A stretch of DNA of 64,000 nt from Echinarachnius parma (lineage: Eukaryota; Echinodermata; Echinoidea; Clypeasteroida; Echinarachniidae), in assembly GCA_037951105.1 (NCBI GenBank), contig JBAMJV010010660.1:22973-86972 (forward strand), read 5' to 3'. Of this stretch, positions 11,311-21,569 are shown in pieces. Numbering within the stretch: the first letter of the stretch is position 1; each line of letters opens with the position of its first letter. The translations under genes were made by a program, and so were the position numbers. The notes beneath the pieces are model-generated. The model did no database searches. It was not told the origin of the DNA and saw only the letters and a program-made list of their open reading frames with translations.

Positions 11311-11578
11311 ATAAAGAATTTGATTTGCATAATCACATGTAAGGTATTTGAGTCATTTATCGTTTGCATATTGACCTGTGGGACCTATATTATCATATCA
11401 ATCTGGCAAAGTCCAAATTATCCAGTGGATATTCCTGTCAAAGTTTGTCAATTGTATTACGTTCATGTTTACGATGTTCATTTTAGATTTATGTTCTTTT
11501 CAGTCCATACAAAACTTAATATGCATAATATGTTCCTGTAAGTTCAGTTAATCGAGTTGATATTCAAAACAAAGTTAA

Positions 11579-12089
11579 AGGGATTGTTGGGTATTGGTCA
11601 AAGTTAACTTTAGTAACCAAAACCAGCACCATTACGGTACAAAGTAATAGTTATAACTTCACCATGCTCGAAAAGTATACACAATTACAAACGACTAAGT
11701 AAAACCCCCCTGTTATCATTCAAAAAGAACCGTTGCAACTCATATAGCGTGCTATTTTTCATACAAAATTGTGCATTTAATGTTTGTTAAAATAACGATT
11801 CAATAGAGATATATCATCAACGACTTTTTAAGAATATATTCAGATTTTTGTCAAAGTAGTCTTTGAGCATTCTAAAAAGTCTACATATCGCTCTGTAATT
11901 CCCATTGAAGAATCTTTTGAATAAAAATATGGATATTTCAGCCGTTTCTGAACCGATTGTGATCAAATAAAGTTTATTCTGTTATTAAAATGGTATGTTC
12001 TTTCGAATTTGACAGTCAGTTTTATATTATCTCACACAAAAAATCGGGGGGGGGGGGCACTTGGGAAAAACCAATACTCAACGGTACCT
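11579..12089. mobile_element. 511-bp miniature element in a TTAA site
   Basis: The terminal repeats are AGGGATTGTTGGGTATTGGT and, inverted, AGGTACCGTTGAGTATTGGT, flanked by TTAA at 11575-11578 and 12090-12093. The opposite arm of the foldback carries the same stretch without the element and with a single TTAA (9900-9903), giving an internal empty site. TTAA target choice is typical of the piggyBac group, but the ends do not show the usual CCY start, so the superfamily is left open. Confidence 0.8.
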
Positions 12090-13464
12090 TTAATCAGTTG
12101 TCTCATTCTACGGTGACCTTTTTGAAGCTGAAGTTCCTTCAGGTGCATACAAACGTTCGTTTGCATACTTATGGACCTGTAAGTTCAACTTATGAAGACA
12201 ATTTTAGACAAAGTTTGTAAATTGTTCACTCTCATGTCTATAATAATATAAACAAAACATTTATCATATTAGAAATGAATACATGTATTACTGAGATTCC
12301 CATATGATATAGGCCTACATACGGACACTTAAGCTTAACAGTCAAACGGTTGGGGAGGGGTCATCTCAACCATCCCATTGCGAGATGTCAAGGGATCATT
12401 GAATGGATCTAGTAACAGTTAACATGTGCAAAAAGTGTTGAGTGGTTGATACAATTATTGTTTTTATCCGATATGTCCATGGGCGTTGTGTGAACATTTC
12501 AAGTTAAATGAACATTATATGGTCGAGTAATGAGAAAAATGGAAAGTGGTATTCCCTTACTCATTGAACTCACTTTGTACACGGTTCTGACGATCCAGTG
12601 GATAATTTGACATCTAAATACTTCAATCGTAAATTTGAAAAACTGACATAACTGCATTCAAAAACCTTGATTCTCACTGTTAAAATGATACAAAATCCCC
12701 CATAATGAACAAATTGATATATATGGGTTTTTACTTAGACAGTTTTAGTTCACCTTCAAACAAAAATCGATTAATACATAGCCAAATTTCGCAAAATAAC
12801 CCAGAATTTGGACGGACCACGACACTATAGCAGCGCGATTTGTTCCTAAAAAGCCAATGTTGCGGGAAATACACAGCGAACAGGCGACTCTTGAAAAAAA
12901 ATCGCACTCATTACTCCGCTCACGCGAACGAGCGATACGAAAACATAAGAGTCGTGTATCGGTGCGCCGCGGCGTCGCGCGGCACTAAATTGCATTCTGG
13001 GACTATAACCTGACCGCCGGTCCGTTTCCGTTCGCCCTTCAGGGCTGCTGTCTGACCCCCGGTACAGGATAACATTGCTGTCATTGGTGTTTCGGTTATC
13101 TCTGTTGTGTAATACTTCCATTGTAAAAGAAATTAGCCATGTCTCATTTCAGCTGAATAAAACCACGTGGGTGGGGCACTTTAGAGTTGCTGTCTAGGGC
13201 CCCGTACAGTATAAAATTGCTGGCATTGCTGGTTTCATAATAGGTACCCCCTAAGGTACGATATCCACCAACTTTTGTCCATGTCGGTGTTCAGATGAAT
13301 AAATGTATTTTTTGGCCCTCCTTTTTGGGCCCCCTATGCTTACGGTACAGGATGTGACCCGGCAGCAATTCATTTCATTGACCCATGGCCACATTCTAAA
13401 ATGATGAGACCATCAAACCTTTTGTCTCTCTTCAGCTGATTAAATGCTCTGGGCCCCCGGTCTA

Positions 13465-13825
13465 ATACATTTGTACCTCCGATCTCTCACTTCCTTTTGG
13501 CAGTGTCTCATTGTTTGTATTGTGTGCGTCTTCTCCTATTTGTGTCATATAAAGTTCTTGTCCCATGTTGGTCTCTGTTGGCATCCCCTTTTCCCCCTTT
13601 TTCCTCTCTATATTTGTTTATGTTGTTGTAGTCTAGAATGTGTTAATTTAAATGTACAATATACCTAACTATTATTTGAGGGTTCCACAAATGTACAAGC
13701 ATTGCTTTTTAGTGGACCCTTCTTGTTTCCAATATGTATATCACTATTTTGTGCAAATTATCATTATTCATTTGTAATGTTTTGTTGGAAGCAAGATTAA
13801 ATTGAAATTGAAATTGAAATTAATA
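13465..13825 (+). mobile_element. 3' end of the CR1/L2-like retroposon with TTGAAA tail
   Basis: This is the continuation of the untranslated region cut at 8504. It ends in the short tandem tail ATTGAAATTGAAATTGAAAT near 13800-13820, a style of 3' microsatellite common in L2/CR1-type retroposons. Together with 6894-7275 and 8150-8504 it makes one retroposon end split by two insertions. Confidence 0.7.
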
Positions 13826-13865
13826 TTTACCGTGTATGTATGTAAACAATAAGAGATTTGTGTAT

Positions 13866-14600
13866 AAACACAACAACAAAAGTAACTCCCCCCTAATCAA
13901 AATAGCGTAACTTTTTAACAAAAAGGGTTTGGGCAACATAACTTGGCAGGAATGTTTCTAAACTTATTGGCTAACGTCTCCGTGAACATGAACTTGATCC
14001 GCCATGCCATGCATGAGTGAGCACACATTAAAGTTTAAAAAAAATCACTTTTCAAAAGTCACAAGAGTCAACAAGTGACAATTTTGCCTTTGATGTGTGG
14101 TCCCTCATCCATGACTAGACGGATCAATTCAATTTTCACACAGAAGTTAGTCAATCAATGTAGAAACAATCCTGCCGAGTTATTTTGCTCAAAACCTTTT
14201 CGTTAAAAAGTTACGTTATTTGATTAAGGGGGATTTATTTTTTTGTGTTTGGTTTAATTGATCAGTATTGTTGGAATAAACTCAACAAAAAAGGAAGTCC
14301 CCTCCTGATTAGAATAACATAACTTTTTAACAAAAATGTTTTGAGCAAAATAACTCGGCAGGATTGTTTCTACACTAATTGACTAACTTCTGTGTGAAAA
14401 TGAAATTAGTCCATCGAGTCATGCATGAGTGAGCACACATCTAAGGAAATATTGGCACTTTTTGTGCTCACTCATGCGTGACTTAATGGCCCAACTTTAT
14501 TTTCACACAGAAGTTAGTCACAAAGTGTAGAAACAATCCTGCCGTCTCGGTTTTTCAAATTTTCGTTCAAAAGATATTTACGATTGAAGTGTTCATATGA
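13866..14600. repeat. Two adjacent palindromic miniature elements
   Basis: CATAACTTTTTAACAAAA- and CGGCAGGATTGTTTC-type segments occur at about 13885-13960, 14160-14235 (inverted), 14300-14380 (direct) and 14520-14545 (inverted). This gives two hairpin-forming copies side by side, with related stretches around CATGCATGAGTGAGCACACA. No coding potential. Confidence 0.65.
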
Positions 14601-14891
14601 CTGTCTACGGGATAATTTAAGCCGTGTATAATGTAAGTGCAATAATATAGTGAATTTTTCTTTGTATTTTTGCTAATCTCTCAGCAAATTTTTTTTTAAA
14701 TTAACATGACATTTTCACACATTACCATGTGGAGGGGGCTGACCACAAAAATGGGTCGTGCCTGGGTTGGGTGGAGGGCAAATTGAGGAGCTGAACACCA
14801 CCCCCTCCCACCCCAACCCATCTCACACCACAATGAGTATTATTCATTAAATATTTGTTATTGTATGCTTATGTATTTTGTTTAATCCAAA

Positions 14892-14929
14892 GGGGGGGGG
14901 GGGGGCTGCAGACCCCCCCCCCCCCCCCC
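14892..14929. repeat. Near-perfect G-run/C-run hairpin
   Basis: Fourteen G, then CTGCAGA, then seventeen C. The tract can form a GC-only stem with a short loop and also G-quadruplex-type structures. Confidence 0.9.
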
Positions 14930-15153
14930 AGCCCCTCGGTTCCGCGGCCCCTGCCTTTAATGTTCATATTGATACTGATGTATAATTATCATGGTAAGGG
15001 TAATGATGACGAATGCAACAATTACTATTGAGCTGGTATATGGTTGAATGATGAGGATGCAGCTGCTCCCGTAGTCAAGATTATTGACCTGCTTTGAAGT
15101 TGCATACACCATAGACCTACACTAACCGCAATGAGACCACTCAACGCGCGCTA

Positions 15154-15538
15154 TACAGGGTGGCCCCCAAAAACGGAACGGGCCACTTCCCAAAATAAAG
15201 TAACAACATCAATATGTCACGGCTCGTTATAGCGGGGCAGTACGCGCGCCATTGTTATTGTGCATTCAGCTGTGAAACGAAAGAATGGGCACAGTTGTCC
15301 GATGCCATAACGGGCAGTAAGTGCGAAGTATCGGGCAATATTACCTGGTAAAAATTGACAAAAATGGAAACCTGACATGGTGTCACTCAGAGCGCCCTAA
15401 ATCAAAAACTATACGACCAAAATGACTATTCTTGGTATCGTTTGTCATTGCAAAAGACACCCTATCCGATGGACATGTTCATTTTGTTACTTTATTTTGG
15501 GAAGTGCCCCGTTCCGTTTTTTGGGGGGCCATCCTGTA
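15154..15538. mobile_element. 385-bp MITE with TA target sites
   Basis: The ends TACAGGGTGGCCCCC and GGGGGGCCATCCTGTA are inverted over about 55 bp, including an AAAACGGAACGGG-type stretch and a CCCAAAATAAAGTAAC-type stretch. TA flanks both sides, as for Tc1/mariner relatives. Confidence 0.8.
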
Positions 15539-15639
15539 TATACCAAGCAGTGATATTGATGCCCCTGTCCAAAACAAGGTCTGCGAGTTCCAGTATGACA
15601 TAGGCCAGCTGTCGGTTGAGCTGTGCTTAATGGTGGTTC

Positions 15640-16425
15640 TGCCCCAGCTTGGAGTCGATTCCGATTCCATACCCATATCTCGGTTCTGAGAAGAATCGGT
15701 TCTTTCTGAGATCGTACACATGTAATTCATACCTGCAAAATCACACAATCACACATCGGTTCCGAGAGATAACCATTACAATGGTGCTGGTTTCTAGTAG
15801 CGCTATACCGCGTAAGGCAGGTACAATTGCGCTCAATAATAATCGATATAACAAGTAACAACATTCAAATTGAATTTTCATACCTGAAATATCAAAAAGT
15901 TCGCAAACATAGCGACATAAACAGCACATTGCCACCATGACGTATATCGCATGCACAGGTGTTTTGCTTCGCTTGCAATGTATGCTGCTTGCATACACGA
16001 ACGTACATGCTCGCCGTGGCTAGCTAGCTGTATGTTCTGTGCATGTTGGAGTCATACTTCTATATATGGGCATTGGCGCGCGCGCCACCGTTGTTTTCTT
16101 GAAATGATTTAAGACGGGGAGAGACTGTGTCTGTGCGAGACACGGCGGTTTCATGCGAATGATGCTGGGCCGCGCTATATAGTTCGCGTCTATTCCGATT
16201 ATGACCGAGGAGAGTCGGGATGAGAGCGGACTCTCCTCAGAATCGACTCGATCTTGCGCGCGATCCCCCTCTTTCGCGAGTCGCATAGTCCATAGACACA
16301 GAATCGGTACTATTTTGCACATGAACCGTTATTTCGAGTACTCGGTTCTACGCTATTCAGGAATCGGGGGCCGATTCCCATTTCTGGAGTCGAGTAGAAT
16401 CGGGTAATCGGTTCTGACGCCCAAG
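15640..16425. mobile_element. Possible inverted-repeat element rich in CCGATTC motifs
   Basis: CGATTC/GAATCG words recur at both edges and around 16190-16260, where GAGAGTCGGG and CGGACTCTCC form a hairpin. The edges look loosely inverted (CAGCTTGGAGTC and, inverted, AGGCTTGGGCGTC). The boundaries and element class are uncertain. Confidence 0.35.
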
Positions 16426-16462
16426 CCTGTGCTATACTATCTAGTGCTAATATACTAATAGT

Positions 16463-17000
16463 CCCAGGTAGCAAGCCAACGTTGGTCCAACGTTGGACCA
16501 ACGTTGTCCAATTTTTTCGGCAACGTTGGACCAACGTTGTCCGGCAACGTTGGACCAACGTTGCTTGCGTACGCCCAAACAACGCTGCTCCAACGTTGGC
16601 GAAAACAAAATACCAACGTTGGATCAACGTTGGTCCATTGTTGGAAAGTTGTCATTTGTCAACGTTGGACCAACGCTTTTCCAACGTTGATCCAAGGTTG
16701 GTATTTTGTATTCGCCAACGTTGGAGCAGCGTTGGTTGGGCGTACGCAAACGTTGATCCAACGTCAAAGCAACATGTGTCCAACAAGCATCCACCATATT
16801 TCCAACAAGCATCCAACATGTCTCCAACACTCATCCAACAAGCATCCAACATGTCTCCAACAAGCATCCAACATGTCTCCAACAAGCATCCAACGTTGGT
16901 CCAGCGTAATTCACCAACATTTCTCCAACGTTGGTCCAACGTTGATCCAACGTTGGTCCAACGTTGGTCCAACATTGGACCAACGTCTCACCGTACTAAA
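16463..17000. repeat. Cluster of the palindrome CCAACGTTGG
   Basis: It opens with CCCAGGTAGCAAGCCAACG and holds about 19 AACGTT cores, mostly as CCAACGTTGG joined by short spacers. An inverted pair (16567-16622 with 16692-16747) makes a long hairpin, and a 23-bp repeat (AAGCATCCAACATGTCTCC) runs through 16790-16890. Overlapping open frames on both strands follow from the repeat and are not genes. Confidence 0.85.
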
Positions 17001-17434
17001 AAAATTAAATTAATATTTATATGACACGCCTATTGGTGATATCTAGAACATCCTATCCTAGCTTTGCCTTTACCTAAGACTAACCCTAACCCTATTCCTA
17101 GTCCTATTCCTATCCATATAGTCCTATTCCTATTCCTACACTCACTACATCTACATCATCCACTCAGCTTTATATAACCTAGCTTCTGTGTTAATATTTG
17201 TTTGATGGTTGGTATTTCGATAAAGTTGAATGTTTGGATAAAGTTTTAAGAATTTACACAAATACATCATGGAAACAAACCTTTAGAATGTTTTTGTAGA
17301 TAAATAACTTACATATATTTCAAATAATGAGTAAATAATAACATTGGATTCATTCTGAACAATCAAATAACATGATTATTAATGCTGTTTGCAGTCAATG
17401 ATAACCACTCATGAATATTCATGAATAATAACCA

Positions 17435-17730
17435 ACGTTCATCCAACGTTGAACCAACGTTGATCCAACGATGGCATACATCCTGCTTTCAGCAGCTAAT
17501 TTTAAATCCTTTTATTATGCAAGGGGGTTTTGACCACCTGTGCTACGAGTAAAAAAATTACCTTTTCTAACATAACAGCTACATGTAGTGAACAACAGAT
17601 GTGAAATGTTGGATTCTCGTTGGATTAACGAACGTTTCACTGTGGGTTACCGATGTCGATCCAACGTTGCTCTAACGAGATTGTCCAACCTCCATTTCAC
17701 TTTGAGTTACCGATGTTGATCCATCGTTGG
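17435..17730. repeat. Diverged outlying copies of the AACGTT motif and 60-bp satellite
   Basis: 17435-17475 has four further CAACGTT-type cores. 17640-17730 holds about one and a half decayed copies of the 60-bp unit seen at 18754 onward (GTTACCGATGT and GAGATTGTCCAAC blocks). Confidence 0.75.
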
Positions 17731-18010
17731 TGTTGTAATATAATACAAGTAGGCGAAATGCCATGTGTAACTCTGGCATAACAATAATAAATACTGGTAA
17801 ATTACAAACTTGAGTGTCAGGGTAGACTACCCGACACCCAGAAGATGGAACCAGGGGATTATTCTGCCCCTTTCGTACGGTTGTCATCCCCTATGTAAGA
17901 CCGACATTTACCTTAATGCAAAATGGTTTAACGTGCTAGTGCCAGGGTGGACTACCCAACGCCTAGATGATACCAAGGGATTATTCTGCCCTAAATGGTA
18001 TTCATCTCTA

Positions 18011-18384
18011 TCACAAATCTAATCTATCCGGGGGTCTGAGACGTCGAAGTGGGTAGCGCCTGTCACGTTCTTGCGAGGGCGGCTTCACCTCACTCCAGCA
18101 CGCTTCTGGGACCTCCGTTTCCTCGTTTACTGGAACATGGATGTTACCTTCAGGTGCGCGACGCTTCTTTAGATGATGTCTGTTCCGGCGATACCGCCCA
18201 CCTTTCTCACTCTGGATGTGGTACGAGCGGGGCGTTGAATCTTGAGTTGTCACTACGCCAGGTTTCCATTCTTTTCCCACTTGGTAGTACACACGTTCTC
18301 CAGACTTCAACACCGGCAGCGACTTGGCACCCTGGTCATAGTATCGCTTCTGCCTCTTCTGGAGCTCTTTCTTCCTACTAGCTA
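18011..18384 (-). pseudogene. 3' end of a second gypsy-type pol (integrase C-terminus), copy A
   Basis: The frame contains KRQKRYYDQGAK, LKSGERVYYQ, WKPGVV, PRSYHIQ and YRRNRHHLKK, and ends RRYPLRRLRPPDRL. This is the usual layout of the integrase C-terminal domain and polyprotein end of many Ty3/gypsy elements. It differs from the element at 738-4279. The upstream part of pol is missing. Downstream lies a purine-rich stretch and a ~60-bp direct repeat (17815-17875 and 17938-17995, GGGATTATTCTGCCC core). Confidence 0.7.
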
Positions 18385-18753
18385 TGCACCGTTGATAACG
18401 AACAGTACAGTTCTCAATAAAGCGTTTTCTGGATGGTATATCCGGTCACACATCAACCGTGAAGCTCGCCTCCCAAAATGGATTCAAATTAGCATTTCTA
18501 CAACACAGGTCATGGCGAATCGAATCAGACATACAGTCACTTTCACTTCAGACAATGCATGTTGTAATATAATACAAGTAGGCACACGAGTATAGTTGAA
18601 AGCTTACTTTATTAACTGCTTGTAGATCGATGGCCCAACTCATACATGGTTTCTTGACACCCGATAATTTACATATCGATCCTATATGGTAATTCACCGG
18701 GGATGGCGCACTTCTATTTATGATTGTAATTCTACTTGAGTCCACTCATTACT

Positions 18754-20099
18754 GTTGGTCTAACGAGATTGTCCAACGTCTTTTTCACTGTGAGTTACCG
18801 ATGTTGATCCAACGAGATCGTCCAACGTCTTTTTCACTGCGAATTACCGATGTTGATCCAACGTTGGTCCAACGAGATTGTCCAACGTCTTTTTCACTGC
18901 GAGGTACCGATGTTGATCCAACGTTGGTCCAACAAGATTGTCCAACGTCTTTTTCACTGCGAGTTACCGATGTTGGTCCAGCGTTGCTCCAACGAGATTG
19001 TCCAACGTCAATTTCACTGCGAGTTACCGATGTTGGTCCAACGTTGGTCCAACAAGATTGTCCAACGTCTTCTTCACTGCGAGTTACCGATGTTGGTCCA
19101 ACGTTGGTCCAACAAGATTGTACAACGTCCATTTCACTGCGAGTTACCGATGTTGGTCCAACGTTGGTCCAACAAGATTGTACAACGTCCATTTCACTGC
19201 GAGTTACCGATGTTGGTCTAACGTTGGGCTAACGAGATTGTCCAACGTCTTTTTCACTGCGAGTAACCGATGTTGGTCCAACGTTGGTCCAACGAGATTG
19301 TCCAACGTCCATTTCACTGCGAGTTACCGATGTTGGTCCAACGTTGGTCCAACGAGATTGTCCGACGTCTTTTTCACTGCGAGTTACCGATGTTGGTCCA
19401 ACGTTGGTCCAACAAGATTGTCCAACGTCCATTTCACTGCGAGTTACCGATGTGGTCCAACGTTGGTCCAACGAGATTGTCCGACGTCTTTTTCACTGCG
19501 AGTTAACCGATGTTGGTCCAACGTTGGTCCAACAAGATTGTCCCACGTCCATTTCACTGCGAGTTACCGATGTTGGTCCAATGTTGGTCCAACGAGATTG
19601 TCCAACGTCTTTTTCACTGCGAGTTACCGATGTTGGTCCAACGTTGGTCCAACGAGATTGTCCAACGTCTTTTTCACTGCGAGTTACCGATGTTGATCCA
19701 ACGTTGGTCCAACAAGATTGTCCAACGTCCATTTCACTGCGAGTTACCGATGTTGGTCCAATGTTGGTCCAACAAGATTGTCCAACGTCTTTTTCATTGC
19801 GAGTTACCGATGTTGGTCCAACGTTGGTCCAACGAGATTGTCCAACGTCTTTTTCACTGCGAGTTACCGATGTTGATCCAACGTTAGTCCAACGAAATTG
19901 TCCAACGTCTATTTCACTGCGAGTTAACGATGTTGATCCAACGTTGGTCCAACGAGATTGTCCAACGTACATTTCACTGCGAGTTACCGATGTTGGTCCA
20001 ACGTTGGTCCAACGAGATTGTCCAACTTCTTTTTCACTGCGAGTTACCGATGTTGGTCCAACGTTGATCCAACGAGATTGTCCAACGTCCAACAAGTTC
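18754..20099. repeat. 60-bp satellite array A (about 22 units)
   Basis: The unit carries GAGATTGTCCAACGTC, TTTTTCACTGCGAGTTACCG and ATGTTGGTCCAACGTTGG. It occurs every 60 bp with few substitutions, the main variants being TTTTT versus CCATTT, ACGAG versus ACAAG, and GATCC versus GGTCC. The unit length is divisible by three and stops are absent in most frames, which explains the overlapping 100-312-codon frames on both strands. Confidence 0.95.
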
Positions 20100-20397
20100 C
20101 AACGAGTTTGCAAGTTTCCGACGTTGGTCCAACGTTGGCTTGCTACCTGGGTACCCGACACCCAGAAGATGGAACCAGGGGATTATTCTGCCCCTTTCGT
20201 ACGGTTGTCATCCCCTATGTAAGACCGACATTTACCTTAATGCAAAATGGTTTAACGTGCTAGTGCCAGGGTGGACTACCCAACGCCTAGATATTACCAA
20301 GGGATTATTCTGCCCTAAATGGTATTCATCTCTATCACAAATCTAATCTATCCGGGGGTCTGAGACGTCGAAGTGGGTAGCGCCTGTCACGTTCTTG

Positions 20398-20705
20398 CTA
20401 GGGCGGCTTCACCTCACTCCAGCACGCTTCTGGGACCTCCGTTTCCTCGTTTACTGGAACATGGATGTTACCTTCAGGTGCGCGATGCTTCTTTAGATGA
20501 TGTCTGTTCCGGCGATACCGCCCACCTTTCTCACTCTGGATGTGGTACGAGCGGGGCGTTGAATCTTGAGTTGTCACTACGCCAGGTTTCCATTCTTTTC
20601 CCACTTGGTAGTACACACGTTCTCCAGACTTCAACACCGGCAGCGACTTGGCACCCTGGTCATAGTATCGCTTCTGCCTCTTCTGGAGCTCTTTCTTCCT
20701 ACTAG
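20398..20705 (-). pseudogene. 3' end of gypsy-type pol, copy B
   Basis: It is nearly identical to 18011-18384, but a single base change turns the serine codon after SEVKPP into TAG (near 20400), cutting the last residues. The 492-bp insertion lies at its upstream edge. Confidence 0.7.
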
Positions 20706-21197
20706 TATAACATCGGGTCCTATTACCGGATACCATTTCTTTACGCCATGAAAACGATCAACATATGAAGAACAGAGATATGAATAAAACACAAATAAGT
20801 GATCTATATATTCTCAAGATAAAGAATTGATAACTTATTTCGTAGAAAAAAGCAGCAAACTTACGCAAATTGAACTTTTACGGCAACCTTTCAAGAAAGC
20901 AGAATTTTTTGTAGCGCACAAACCGGGTTGTATTAACCGGACGCACCAAACGTGAATGTTTTGCATGGGAATGTCATTGACATGCGCGCTGCCACTGGTG
21001 CGCGGCAAAACGCGCGTATAACGCCTCAAGGCGCTTATTTTCTTCGGGAAATGGTGGAAAATGTTTGCTAAACATCCATTTATTATCCTCCATTAATGCC
21101 GACTTTCAAATTCAACTTTCAAAATTCGAACGTTTTTCCTATTGGAATTTGCATGTACGGTAATACAACCCGTTCGGTATTGCAACCCCTTGCTATA
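20706..21197. mobile_element. 492-bp insertion with CTAG target duplication
   Basis: Copy A at 18378-18381 has a single CTAG. Here CTAG flanks the insert at 20702-20705 and 21198-21201. The ends are TATAAC and, inverted, TATAGC, with loosely inverted sequence further in. No transposase is visible. Confidence 0.75.
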
Positions 21198-21569
21198 CTA
21201 GCTATGCACCGTTTATCGAACAGTACAGTTCTCAATAAAGCGTTTTCTGGATGGTATATCCGGTCACACATCAACCGTGAAGCTCGCCTCCCAAAATGGA
21301 TTCAAATTAGCATTTCTACAACACAGGTCATGGCGAATCGAATCAGACATACAGTCACTTTCACTTCAGACACCATGTTGTAATATAATACAAGTAGGCA
21401 CACGAGTATAGTTGAAAGCTTACTTTATTAACTGCTTGTAGATCGATGGCCCAACTCATACATGGTTTCTTGACACCCGATAATATACATATCGATCCTA
21501 TATGGTAATTCACCGGGGATGGCGCACTTCTATTTATGATTGTAATTCTACTTGAGTCCACTCATTACT

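Larger units (their letters stand above)
8505..13464. mobile_element. Foldback-type DNA transposon with arms over 1.4 kb
   Basis: The ends are TAGACCGGGGGCCC (8505) and GGGCCCCCGGTCTA (13464). The left arm, 8505 to about 9910, is repeated in inverse order at about 12095-13464 with high similarity, and further inverted similarity continues inward (9940-10290 with 11330-11575). The flanks are ATA on both sides, or TA if the ends are read two bases shorter. No transposase frame is visible, so this is probably non-autonomous. Open frames in the arms (8849-9143 and 12846-13121) are mirror images of each other and not credible genes. Confidence 0.85.
17829..20151. repeat. Tandem segment, copy A
   Basis: It starts TACCCGACACCCAGAAGATG and ends at CCAACGTTGGCTTGCTACCTGGG. 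It contains the 3' end of a gypsy-type pol, a spacer and a 22-unit satellite array. Copy B (20152-23807) begins with the same bases immediately after copy A ends, so the two are a head-to-tail duplication of one block. Confidence 0.85.

Noticed and set aside
11151-11342. Frames with polyproline or polyglycine at the C and G runs
   Set aside because: Homopolymer by-products inside a nested transposable element.
16310-17024. Overlapping 60-180-codon frames in the AACGTT cluster
   Set aside because: Low-complexity products of the CCAACGTTGG repeat; frames overlap on both strands.
17085-17150. Telomere-like CCCTAACCCTATTCC stretch
   Set aside because: Irregular units drifting from CCCTAA to CCTATTC; too short and degenerate for a telomere or clear interstitial telomeric array.
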